Shown in pieces: positions 1 to 7,313 of a stretch of 64,000 nt of DNA. The translations under genes were made by a program, and so were the position numbers. The DNA comes from an uncultured Aquimarina sp. (GTDB lineage: Bacteria > Bacteroidota > Bacteroidia > Flavobacteriales > Flavobacteriaceae). The notes beneath the pieces were generated by a model. The model did not search any database. It was not told the DNA's origin and saw only the letters and a program-made list of their open reading frames with translations. Every line of letters starts with the position of its first letter. Positions within the stretch are counted from its first letter, which is position 1. The stretch covers positions 54,575 through 118,574 of the forward strand of contig CANMKK010000013.1 of NCBI GenBank assembly GCA_947498455.1. The letters run 5' to 3'.

Positions 1-183
1 GATGAACCTACTGGTAATCTAGATTCTAAAACTTCATTAGAAATCATGCAGCTTTTTGATGATATTCATGCTGCCGGAAATACTGTAATTCTGGTAACAC
101 ATGAAGAGGAAGTTGCAGCGCATGCTCATAGAGTGATCAGGTTAAGAGATGGAATGATCGAAAGTGATGTACGCAATAGATAA
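1..183 (+). CDS. ABC transporter ATP-binding protein, C-terminal end (partial)
   Basis: The window opens inside a gene in frame 1. The first residues read [12 protein letters not shown], which is the Walker B aspartate/glutamate followed by the D-loop of an ABC ATPase. They are followed by [16 protein letters not shown], the H-loop histidine. The GNLD version of the D-loop and the short tail are typical of the LolD/MacB/FtsE subfamily, which works with lipoprotein-release or macrolide/peptide-export permeases. The permease and the Walker A half lie outside the window, so the substrate cannot be told. The gene ends at TAA 181-183. The next gene is on the other strand and converges on it, with only 77 bases between. 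Confidence 0.9.
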   Translation, partial: DEPTGNLDSKTSLEIMQLFDDIHAAGNTVILVTHEEEVAAHAHRVIRLRDGMIESDVRNR

Positions 184-260
184 TCTGCTATTTATTTTCA
201 ATGAATAGTTTCTTGGTATAGATCAAAAATTACAGCGCTACTAATCAGACAATAAAACAT

Positions 261-1067
261 TTATCTAGTAGATAAAAAATAAGGCTCCGGAAACGTTTTC
301 ACCTCAATACCATTTACCAGACTAAATAAAATATTACTAACTAATCCTGCCGCCAGGTTTGATCCAACTACAAGCTGCGGAGGCGTAATCTTTGTAGAAT
401 TTACTCTATACAATTCGATAAACTCATAAAACCAATCTAGATTCATTTCATTTTTACCTTTTAGATATTGTAACATATTGTCTACCAATACTAGTTCGAA
501 CCTTCCTTCATTTCTTGCGATATCATATATTTGCTCACTATCGGGAGTTACTACATATGCAGCACTCGCCCATCCAAAGTTTAACGGATGTATCACCGAA
601 ATTCCTTTTTCTTTACATACCTCATCAAAAACAAAAGGAGTTTGTGCTGTATCAAAATCAATGGCATTGATTGCAATATCACATCCATCTACATATCCAG
701 AAATTGTAGAAGGTTCTAAAAAAATATGATGATACTCAATTTTCACATCGGGATTGATCGCTTTTAACCGTTCTGTTATTGCCTCAACTTTAGATTTCCC
801 TATATCTTTTTGATCATAATTCTGACGATTCAAATTAGAAAGTTCTACTTCATCCCCATCAATGAATACAAAATTTTCGAAACCTAATCTCAAAGCTGCC
901 TCTGCAATAACACTCCCCAGTCCTACTCCTCCAAAAAGGATTTTTTTATTTTTAATCTTATCCTGCTGCTCTGGAGTTATATATAATACATTTTTATGAT
1001 ATCGCTTATCATTATGCATCTCAGGAATTGCTTTATCAGCAATCAGCATAGTTTCTTTGTTTTTCAT
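261..1067 (-). CDS. ThiF/E1-like adenylyltransferase
   Basis: A 268-residue protein of the ThiF/MoeB/HesA (ubiquitin-activating E1-like) family. It has the Rossmann ATP site GGVGLGS at residues 46-52, the acidic strand ending FVFIDGDEVE (Asp70) and the diagnostic NLNRQ at 78-82. These enzymes adenylate a C-terminal carboxylate, usually of a ubiquitin-like sulfur carrier or a peptide. The paired CxxC zinc motifs of MoeB/ThiF are absent and there is no obvious catalytic-cysteine loop, so this is a minimal adenylating fold. No ThiS/MoaD-like carrier or thiamine/molybdopterin gene is near. It starts 48 bases after the GNAT gene and on the same strand, so the two probably form one transcript. The substrate is unknown. 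MccB-like peptide adenylation is one possibility, but that is inference. Confidence 0.85.
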   Translation of the reverse strand: MKNKETMLIADKAIPEMHNDKRYHKNVLYITPEQQDKIKNKKILFGGVGLGSVIAEAALRLGFENFVFIDGDEVELSNLNRQNYDQKDIGKSKVEAITERLKAINPDVKIEYHHIFLEPSTISGYVDGCDIAINAIDFDTAQTPFVFDEVCKEKGISVIHPLNFGWASAAYVVTPDSEQIYDIARNEGRFELVLVDNMLQYLKGKNEMNLDWFYEFIELYRVNSTKITPPQLVVGSNLAAGLVSNILFSLVNGIEVKTFPEPYFLSTR

Positions 1068-1115
1068 ATTTGTAACATCAGTTTTTAAGAACAGTGTTAG
1101 TTACTAATAATATTA

Positions 1116-1802
1116 TTAATACACAAGTTCCATTCCTTCATAAAATTTGGTATTGTTATCCAGCCAATCTTTCACATCTTTTCCTTCGATAATAACAGGA
1201 TATGTAGGACTCCCCAAACAATCTTTTACATCTCCAATTATTTGCATATGTATCCCAAGTTCCCTAAACATCTGATAAATTAACACATCTGATTCTGCAA
1301 CAATTAATGGGTGATCGGTACCATTTATTACCTCGAATATCTCAAGTAATAAATATCGCATCATTTCTCTGGCTGTAATAGGTAATTCTTTTTTTCTTAT
1401 CGCGGCAGAGTCTATAGCTAACCTCCCTAAATGCCAGATATTTTCTACTCTAAGTTCTCGTTCTTTAATCAGAGTATCAATATCTATCTGGAACTCATGT
1501 TCTATAGGAAAAACAATATGATTGTTTTTTTGGGTCGCTTTAATAGTTCCCAATAATTGTCCTTCTGAATTTTTAAATGCAAAATAAACAGAATCCTTAA
1601 AATACTTTTTATCGTCCTCCCTCATTTCTCGTATATCCTCTGGATTGGGGTACCATGCATATTTTTTAAAATAATGATATGCATATAATCTAAACACAAA
1701 GTCAGAAAATTCTATTAGATTCTCTTCTCCCACTCTATAAAGACTTAATTGCTTATAAGTAACCAAATATTGATCTTTCTTAGGCACTGTTATTTGCGAC
1801 AT
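1116..1802 (-). CDS. GNAT-fold protein, LuxI/FeeM-like
   Basis: About 228 residues starting MSQITVPKK. A longer reading frame extends upstream to 1862, but a good -7 box (1825-1832) lies inside that extension, so the ATG at 1800-1802 is chosen. The middle of the protein has the pattern of acyl-homoserine-lactone synthase and N-acyl-amino-acid synthase folds: an aromatic N-terminal helix, SVYFAFKNSEGQLLGTIKAT (acetyltransferase beta strands), then ENIWHLGRLAID, which resembles the conserved E..RxAVD-type strand of that superfamily. It is likely an acyl- or acetyltransferase acting on a small amine. It is followed after 48 bases by the ThiF-like gene and probably forms an operon with it. The acyl donor and product are unknown. 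Confidence 0.65.
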   Translation of the reverse strand: MSQITVPKKDQYLVTYKQLSLYRVGEENLIEFSDFVFRLYAYHYFKKYAWYPNPEDIREMREDDKKYFKDSVYFAFKNSEGQLLGTIKATQKNNHIVFPIEHEFQIDIDTLIKERELRVENIWHLGRLAIDSAAIRKKELPITAREMMRYLLLEIFEVINGTDHPLIVAESDVLIYQMFRELGIHMQIIGDVKDCLGSPTYPVIIEGKDVKDWLDNNTKFYEGMELVY

Positions 1803-1824
1803 ACTATTATCCCTTTTTTTGGCG

Positions 1825-1832
1825 CAAAGGTA
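1825..1832 (-). promoter_or_regulatory. -7 box of the GNAT-ThiF operon
   Basis: On the minus strand this reads TACCTTTG, a full match to the Bacteroidota TAnnTTTG -7 element. It lies 22 bases upstream of the ATG at 1802. A TTG occurs at 1848-1850 (minus strand), 15 bases upstream, a little closer than usual for the -33 element. The box sits inside the longest possible reading frame and so argues for the shorter start. Confidence 0.55.
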
Positions 1833-1899
1833 GTATAGTTCTAAATACAATCTCTCTCTCAAAAAGGGTGATTTTTATGATATCCTCTTTTCCTATCTC

Positions 1900-1946
1900 A
1901 TACCATTTATTGTTTGAATTTACCGTAATAAAATGTTCTTTTTTGA
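1900..1946 (+). repeat. Left half of type-1 foldback element
   Basis: Bases 1900-1945 match the left end of the 162-bp elements at 5942, 16658, 45834 and 53516, including the terminal ATACCATTT and the internal ACCGTAATAAAATGTTCTTT. The match then stops abruptly and the right terminal repeat is missing. This is a truncated copy. Confidence 0.75.
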
Positions 1947-2143
1947 AATACTAAACTTGTTTCAGCACCTCATCCTAGGCTTAGAACTTATTTCATGCCA
2001 ATCGAGAGTTCAGAGTGACCCAGTGTTATGATACTTGGTAGTTATTCGCTAATCATTTTTGGAAATATATTCTATAAAATAACTCCTGTAAAAAAACATA
2101 AAAACCACCCATAAAGGGTGGGATTCACCTTTTGTTTATTACA

Positions 2144-2151
2144 TAGTTTTG
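2144..2151 (+). promoter_or_regulatory. -7 box of the LRR gene
   Basis: TAGTTTTG matches TAnnTTTG exactly, 24 bases before the ATG at 2176. It overlaps the TTG codon that would give the longest reading frame (2149), so translation cannot start there if this promoter is used. Confidence 0.55.
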
Positions 2152-2175
2152 CCTCTATATACAGAACTAATTATT

Positions 2176-4851
2176 ATGAAAAAAATATTACTTTTTGTTT
2201 TTATATTTTATAATCTAATCCTAACAGCACAGAACACTTATGTCCCAGACGACAATCTAGAGCAAGCATTGATTGATTTGGGTTATGACTCTGGTATGCT
2301 CGATGATTATGTCCCTACTACAGCTATTAACACCATAAAAGAACTAAGCTTACATAATAAAAATATTGAAGATGCTACAGGATTGGAAGATTTTGTTGCT
2401 TTAACATTTTTATCAATTACAAAAAATCAACTTTCTACACTTGATCTAAGCAATAATACTGAACTAATAAGACTAAATTGTACAACTAATAAATTAACTG
2501 AAATAGATATTAGCGGATGTACTTCTTTAAAAAACTTATGGTTACAAGGCAATCGATTAGAATCTATAAACCTCACTAATAATATTGCTTTAGAAGAAAT
2601 ACATCTTAATTTTAATAAACTCACGAGCATAGATGTTAGTAAGAATATCGCATTAAAAAAAATATATCTTTCTCATAATGAAATAACCAATATAGATATC
2701 AGTAAAAACACTGCAATTACACATATGTATGCCACTGATAATGATATTAGCCAAATAACATTAGGCACTAATAATCTTCTAACTGCTTTGTCTCTTCTTA
2801 ATAATAAATTGAATAGTATCGACCTAAGTAATGCTACACAACTAGAAATTTTATCAGTATCATATAATCAGCTAACATCATTGGATGTTAGTAATAACAG
2901 ATTATTAAAACGTCTAGGTATAACAGAAAACCAGCTAAGTTCAATTGATATTAGTAATTGTAATAAACTAGAATTATTAAATGCCGGTATGAATCAATTA
3001 ACTACTTTAGATATTAATCAGAATACTGCTTTAAAAACAATCGATCTTAGTGATAATAAGCTAACTGATCTAGTTATCGACACTAATAATGATCTCCTTT
3101 CTCTACACATCCCTAATAACCTATTAACAGAAATTAATACCAACAACAATACACTTCTTAGAAGTTTGATCATTAGTAATAATCACATCTCAGAATTAGA
3201 TGTTAGCAACAATCCAGAGTTAAGAGCAGTTCTGGCAAGTTATAATCAGATAACCAATCTTGACTTAAGTAAAAATATAAACCTTGTACAGGCTGATGTA
3301 GATAACAATGCATTAACAAACTTTACTATAAAAAATGGAAATAACACTTCCATCTCTATCTTCAGGGCAAATAACAATCCCGATCTATTATGTATCGATG
3401 TAGATGATCCTGACTGGAGTACTACAAATTGGACACGTATTGATCCTTCGACTAGTTATCAAAGGAATTGTACCAACACCTATATACCAGATGACAATTT
3501 TGAACAGGCATTGATTAACTTAGGTTATGATTCTGGTGCATTAGATGATTATGTCTCCACAGATGCCATCAATTCCATTACAGAATTAGATATTTCTCAT
3601 CAAAACATTGCAGATATTACAGGAATAGAAGACTTTATATCTCTAACCCATTTAATAATTAATGATAATAGTATAGATCAATTGCCTATTAATCACATTA
3701 CTACTTTAACTCATCTAAATGCAAGTTATAATCCTCTATATACTATCGATGTTAGTCAATTAATCCAATTAGAATCTCTGGAACTTAATGTTGTTCAGCT
3801 ATCGGAAGTGGATATTACCAATAATACCTTACTCAAAAAATTACATCTTCGTAAAAATCACCTAACAAGTATAGATGTTAGTAAAAATGTTTTGTTAGAA
3901 AACCTAAACATATCGGACAATAAATTAACCACTTTGGGTATTGGAAAAAATAATTTATTAGAATACCTAAATGTCTCTGACAATAAGTTAACACATTTAG
4001 ATATTAATAAAAATATAGCATTACAACAACTAATATGTACTGACAACCTATTGACTACACTTCATACAAACACCAATACAGCATTAAACCGTATTGTAGC
4101 AACAAATAATACTATAACGGAAATAGATATATCAAACAATACTGGTTTACAAATACTTACCATAGGTACTAACCTCTTGTCCAATCTTACCGTAAGTACT
4201 CTTACGGAGTTATTGGACTTACAAATACCAGATAATCAAATATCAAATCTTGATTTTAGAAATAATAGTAAACTTCGAAAAATCATCGCTAGCAATAATC
4301 AACTAACTGCCTTAGATGTTAGCAACAATTCAGATCTAAGTAATTTATCGATTTCCGGAAATCGATTAACTCATCTTGATCTAAGTTCTAATCCTAACCT
4401 AGATCATATAGAGGTACAGGATAATATGCTACGTGAAATGAATTTTAGAAATGGAAATAATTCAGGAATTATTTCAGAGTCATTCAATGTTACCAATAAT
4501 CCCAATCTGTTTTGTATTACGGTAGATAACGCTGCATGGAGTAGATTACATTGGCCACAAAAAGATCCTAATACTGATTATGCCGAGAACTGTGAAACAC
4601 TCTCTACAATTGATTATACTACTGATGATGATGTATCAATATACCCTAATCCGGCAACTCATACTTTTAGCATTCAACAAACTAAACATAGTAATCATAC
4701 AGAGGTACATCTGTATGATATATCAGGAAAAAAAGTACTACAAGTTAAAAATCTAGAGTATTCCGAAAAAATTGATATTCAGCATTTAGCAAGAGGAGTC
4801 TATTTTATAATGGTAAACGATATACTAGTTGATAAGCTTATCAAACAATAG
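2176..4851 (+). CDS. Secreted leucine-rich-repeat protein with T9SS sorting domain
   Basis: An 891-residue surface protein. It has a signal peptide (MKKILLFVFIFYNLILTAQ), then two tandem copies of one module. Each copy starts NTYxPDDNxEQALIxLGYDSG, continues with some 17-18 leucine-rich repeats of about 20-21 residues (consensus LxxLxLxxNxLTxIDxSxN), and ends FCI/LCI-VDxxxWS with a Cys. The C-terminus (VSIYPNPATHTFSI to DKLIKQ) is a type A T9SS sorting domain. The protein would be secreted through T9SS and anchored on the cell surface, presumably for binding proteins or glycans. The start at 2176 is preferred because the longer frame begins inside the -7 box. The regular repeats and the second N-terminal cap at about nt 3475 indicate an internal duplication of roughly 1.25 kb. 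Confidence 0.9.
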   Translation: MKKILLFVFIFYNLILTAQNTYVPDDNLEQALIDLGYDSGMLDDYVPTTAINTIKELSLHNKNIEDATGLEDFVALTFLSITKNQLSTLDLSNNTELIRLNCTTNKLTEIDISGCTSLKNLWLQGNRLESINLTNNIALEEIHLNFNKLTSIDVSKNIALKKIYLSHNEITNIDISKNTAITHMYATDNDISQITLGTNNLLTALSLLNNKLNSIDLSNATQLEILSVSYNQLTSLDVSNNRLLKRLGITENQLSSIDISNCNKLELLNAGMNQLTTLDINQNTALKTIDLSDNKLTDLVIDTNNDLLSLHIPNNLLTEINTNNNTLLRSLIISNNHISELDVSNNPELRAVLASYNQITNLDLSKNINLVQADVDNNALTNFTIKNGNNTSISIFRANNNPDLLCIDVDDPDWSTTNWTRIDPSTSYQRNCTNTYIPDDNFEQALINLGYDSGALDDYVSTDAINSITELDISHQNIADITGIEDFISLTHLIINDNSIDQLPINHITTLTHLNASYNPLYTIDVSQLIQLESLELNVVQLSEVDITNNTLLKKLHLRKNHLTSIDVSKNVLLENLNISDNKLTTLGIGKNNLLEYLNVSDNKLTHLDINKNIALQQLICTDNLLTTLHTNTNTALNRIVATNNTITEIDISNNTGLQILTIGTNLLSNLTVSTLTELLDLQIPDNQISNLDFRNNSKLRKIIASNNQLTALDVSNNSDLSNLSISGNRLTHLDLSSNPNLDHIEVQDNMLREMNFRNGNNSGIISESFNVTNNPNLFCITVDNAAWSRLHWPQKDPNTDYAENCETLSTIDYTTDDDVSIYPNPATHTFSIQQTKHSNHTEVHLYDISGKKVLQVKNLEYSEKIDIQHLARGVYFIMVNDILVDKLIKQ

Positions 4852-4928
4852 AGTTTCATCTTATTAAAAACCAAAACAGCTTTATAAATTGAGTTATACA
4901 GATATGTTAAAATCATACAGTATATAAA

Positions 4929-5132
4929 ATGAGGGAACGATTAAAATATATAGCAACTATAGGAATTTTATCTCTAGGAGTACTCCTTATCTATAATCTT
5001 TTTACCGGTAATCATAATGACTCTAAAATGATCTGTATCCTACTAATCATTTTGGTTTTCATTCTTCTGTTCATTCCAAATAAAAAAATAAAAGTAGACT
5101 CTAATAATAACGCAATAAAAAAGAACAAATAA
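4929..5132 (+). CDS. Small two-TM membrane protein
   Basis: A 67-residue protein not recognised as a family. It has two hydrophobic helices, about residues 7-25 (YIATIGILSLGVLLIYNLF) and 34-50 (MICILLIILVFILLFI), and a charged tail KKIKVDSNNNAIKKNK. The ATG at 4929 is the only sensible start. It ends 17 bases before the next gene on the same strand and probably shares its transcript, so it may be a partner subunit of that membrane-anchored protein. Confidence 0.6.
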   Translation: MRERLKYIATIGILSLGVLLIYNLFTGNHNDSKMICILLIILVFILLFIPNKKIKVDSNNNAIKKNK

Positions 5133-5149
5133 TTTAATCTCAGAAAACA

Positions 5150-5866
5150 ATGACACAACTATTTTTACTATTAGTAATCGGAGCCGGAGTTCTTGGTTAT
5201 TTATATTACATGAAAAAGTCTGGTAAATTAGGAAACCTACAACAAAATTACGTAGATGCCGAAGAAGATATAGAAGCAAATTTTGAAACCTATTTAGAAG
5301 GGTTTAAAAAAGATCCAGATACTTTTAAACCTATCGTAGACATTATCGGTAGTGATTTTATCTCATTAGCTATTTGTAAAAAGCCAAAAGATATCCTAGG
5401 AGCCGCCGCAGATACCGCAAAAACAATGATTACAGGTGTCGTAGTAGAAAACACTAACATACACACGATAGTACTGGCTCAGAATAAACTGCACTATATA
5501 GAATATAATCCCGAGATCAAAAAATCCAGAGAACATTGGATTTTTGAGAAAGAAAATATTTCTGACTTTGTTTTCGGAAAAGGAAAATTAAGTGATAATC
5601 TTAAGCAATCCATGTCTTTTCAGTTAAAAGATGGTGGAGAAAGCGGAGATACTAAAAAGAATAGCGATATGAAAAAACTTAGCTTTAGTTCTAAAGATAA
5701 GAAGTACGAGTTTTTTATCTATGATCTGGTAGGTTTCGGAAAAGGTTTGCAACCCGAAAAAAGAATTGGAGGTATGGGAATGAGTGAGTCTAAAGAAGAT
5801 ATTATAAAAAGTAGACTGCACTCCAAAATAGCTCAGAAGTTTTTTGATAATATCATTAAATTCTAA
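5150..5866 (+). CDS. Membrane-anchored protein of unknown function
   Basis: A 238-residue protein with one N-terminal helix (LFLLLVIGAGVLGYLYYM, about residues 4-21) and a soluble remainder. After a charged segment (DAEEDIEANFETYLEGFKKD) comes a compact domain with alternating beta strands (IHTIVLAQNKLHYIEYNPEI, REHWIFEKENISDFVFGKGK). This pattern resembles a PH-like or YokE-type fold, but I cannot assign a family. It follows the 67-residue membrane protein by 17 bases, and a strong terminator 31 bases downstream closes the transcript. Confidence 0.65.
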   Translation: MTQLFLLLVIGAGVLGYLYYMKKSGKLGNLQQNYVDAEEDIEANFETYLEGFKKDPDTFKPIVDIIGSDFISLAICKKPKDILGAAADTAKTMITGVVVENTNIHTIVLAQNKLHYIEYNPEIKKSREHWIFEKENISDFVFGKGKLSDNLKQSMSFQLKDGGESGDTKKNSDMKKLSFSSKDKKYEFFIYDLVGFGKGLQPEKRIGGMGMSESKEDIIKSRLHSKIAQKFFDNIIKF

Positions 5867-5897
5867 TATACTAAAGTTTCTATCTACTTAACAAAAA

Positions 5898-5934
5898 GGC
5901 TAAAAGTAATATGCTGTTACTTTTAGCCTTTTTT
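5898..5934 (+). terminator. Intrinsic terminator
   Basis: A perfect 12-bp stem, GGCTAAAAGTAA (5898-5909) with TTACTTTTAGCC (5917-5928), and a 7-base loop, followed by a run of six T. It ends the 4929-5866 operon. Confidence 0.85.
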
Positions 5935-5941
5935 ATTTATG

Positions 5942-6103
5942 ATACCATTTGTCATTTGAATTTACCGTAATAAAATGTTCTTTTTTGTGCCTCAATTTCA
6001 GAATAAAAATAAACCGTAGCCCAACTATTCTTAATTTTTCTTCTTCATTGAAACAAAAAAATATTTATTTTCTTTTCCAGTAAATTCAAACAACAACTGG
6101 TAT
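5942..6103. repeat. Type-1 foldback (MITE-like) element, copy 1
   Basis: A 162-bp element whose ends are imperfect inverted repeats. The left end reads ATACCATTTGTCATTTGAAT and the complement of the right end ATACCAGTTGTTGTTTGAAT; about 22 of the first 26 bases agree. There is no reading frame of note. Full-length copies of exactly the same length lie at 16658, 45834 and 53516. This one begins 8 bases after a terminator. The ends ATACC...GGTAT would fit insertion at TA. Confidence 0.85.
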
Positions 6104-6145
6104 GACCTGATTATAATAGTGAGCAATATTCAATAAAGTATATCT

Positions 6146-6511
6146 GAAACCATTCACTCCGAACAAGAAATCATTCACTCCGAACAGGAAACCATTCACT
6201 CCGAACAGAGAATCATTCACTCCGAACGGGAAACTATTCACTCCGAACAAGAAATCATTCACTCCGAATAGGAAACCATTCACTCCGAATAGGAAACCAT
6301 TCGCTCCGAACAGAAAATCATTCACTCCGAACAGGAAATCATTCACTCCGAACGGAAAACCATTCACTCCGAATAGGAAACTATTCACTCCGAACAAGAA
6401 ATCATTCACTCCGAATAGGAAACCATTCACTCCGAACAAGAAATCATTCACTCCAAACAGGAAACCATTCACTCCGAACAGAGAATCATTCACTCCGAAC
6501 AGGAAACTATT
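6146..6511. repeat. 21-bp minisatellite, 17 full units plus a part
   Basis: Tandem units of 21 bp with the core CATTCACTCCGAACA, from 6146 to 6502 plus a partial unit. Differences between units are almost all transitions at a few fixed places. On the minus strand the array lies in an open frame (ATG at 6517) of heptapeptides FLFGVN followed by Gly, Asp or Ser. A plus-strand frame is also open through the array but has no start codon. I see no promoter for the minus-strand frame, so I treat the array as non-coding. It starts 42 bases after foldback copy 1. Confidence 0.9.
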
Positions 6512-6641
6512 TGCCATACATCTGTAAAAAAGATACGTTGGTATTTACCTGACTGTTACTTGGCTAAATTATAAAGTTTACTTTTTAGAAATAGCCATTT
6601 TTAACTACTTTCATAATAATAACTAATAAAGCTAAATTCAC

Positions 6642-6827
6642 ATGAAAAAAAAACTTTCTTCATTCGGAAAAATTTTAACTAAGACAGCACAACAACAAAT
6701 CATGGCGTCAGGATCATCCAATTGTCAAAATCAATGTGGAGTTGACTGGTTTCAGTGCATTTGGCAAGGAACTTCTCATAGCCAATGTCTGGCTGCCAGA
6801 AATGCTTGTTTAAACGCTTGTAATTAG
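6642..6827 (+). CDS. Small Cys-rich peptide with bacteriocin-type leader
   Basis: A 61-residue peptide. Residues 1-24 (MKKKLSSFGKILTKTAQQQI, then MASG) match the pattern of Bacteroidota bacteriocin-type leaders: KxL...GKxLxKxxQxxI followed by small residues, here Ser-Gly at 23-24 instead of Gly-Gly. The putative core (25-61) has six Cys at 28, 32, 39, 49, 56 and 60. The spacing is C-x3-C-x6-C-x9-C-x6-C-x3-C, a mirror image about the centre. In two helices each Cys trio would lie on one face, suggesting an alpha-helical hairpin with three nested disulfides. No transporter, peptidase or modification gene is adjacent, so export would have to use a distant C39-type system. Function unknown; bacteriocin or signalling peptide is inference. 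Confidence 0.7.
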   Translation: MKKKLSSFGKILTKTAQQQIMASGSSNCQNQCGVDWFQCIWQGTSHSQCLAARNACLNACN

Positions 6828-7313
6828 ACAAACTATCAAATGACCTTAGAGCAATTAGTTTAAGGCTATATTAAATAGATCACAGTTGTATAGAACAAAA
6901 AAGTAATCTCTCTTTATATACAATATTTGATCTGTTTATTTTAATACTCTCTTAATAGTCATACTTCGACTGAACTAAGTACGAGGATTGAATCTTTGAC
7001 GATTAAAATAATCATTCTATTGTGTGTTCATTTTTTTTATGGTGTCAATTTCATAACACAATAATCCGAAAATGTACATCTAATGTATTTTCGAAGTAGT
7101 AATAAAAAAATGAACACTTTATTATTAAAGCCAGACAGGTTTCTAAAACCTGTCTGGTCTTATCATTGTACATATCACAAATTGAAACCTTATTCCGGCA
7201 ATCATTTTAATGTATACGTTCGGACACTAGTGAATATTCTTTAGTATTGATAAGCTATGTATTGATAAGAGTATTTTAATTTGTATTTTGGTGTTATTAA
7301 ATTTTGATCCAAT
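6828..7313. other. Intergenic region with a strong hairpin
   Basis: No gene is seen. A perfect 12-bp hairpin CCAGACAGGTTT / AAACCTGTCTGG with a 3-base loop lies at 7131-7157. It has only a weak T run after it, so it may be a terminator or a structured RNA end. Around 6960-6990 there is repeat debris of the TACTTCGACTGAACTAAGTA type that recurs in other gaps of this window. Confidence 0.45.

Larger units (their letters stand above)
1803..2143. other. Divergent intergenic region with repeat debris
   Basis: This gap between two divergent genes holds no gene. It contains a half copy of the 162-bp foldback element (1900-1946). Next comes a stretch around 1950-2030 with CTTGTTTCAGCACCTCATCC, which resembles a widespread Bacteroidota intergenic repeat. 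A perfect 6-bp hairpin CCACCC-ATAAA-GGGTGG lies at 2105-2121, just upstream of the promoter of the leucine-rich-repeat gene. Confidence 0.5.

Noticed and set aside
6146..6511. Possible CRISPR array
   Set aside because: The repeat is contiguous (21-bp tandem) with no unique spacers and no cas genes.
6086..6517. 143-codon minus-strand frame through the minisatellite
   Set aside because: Open, but made almost entirely of the 21-bp repeat, with its 3' end in a foldback element and no promoter. A coding role is possible but unsupported; it is treated as a repeat.
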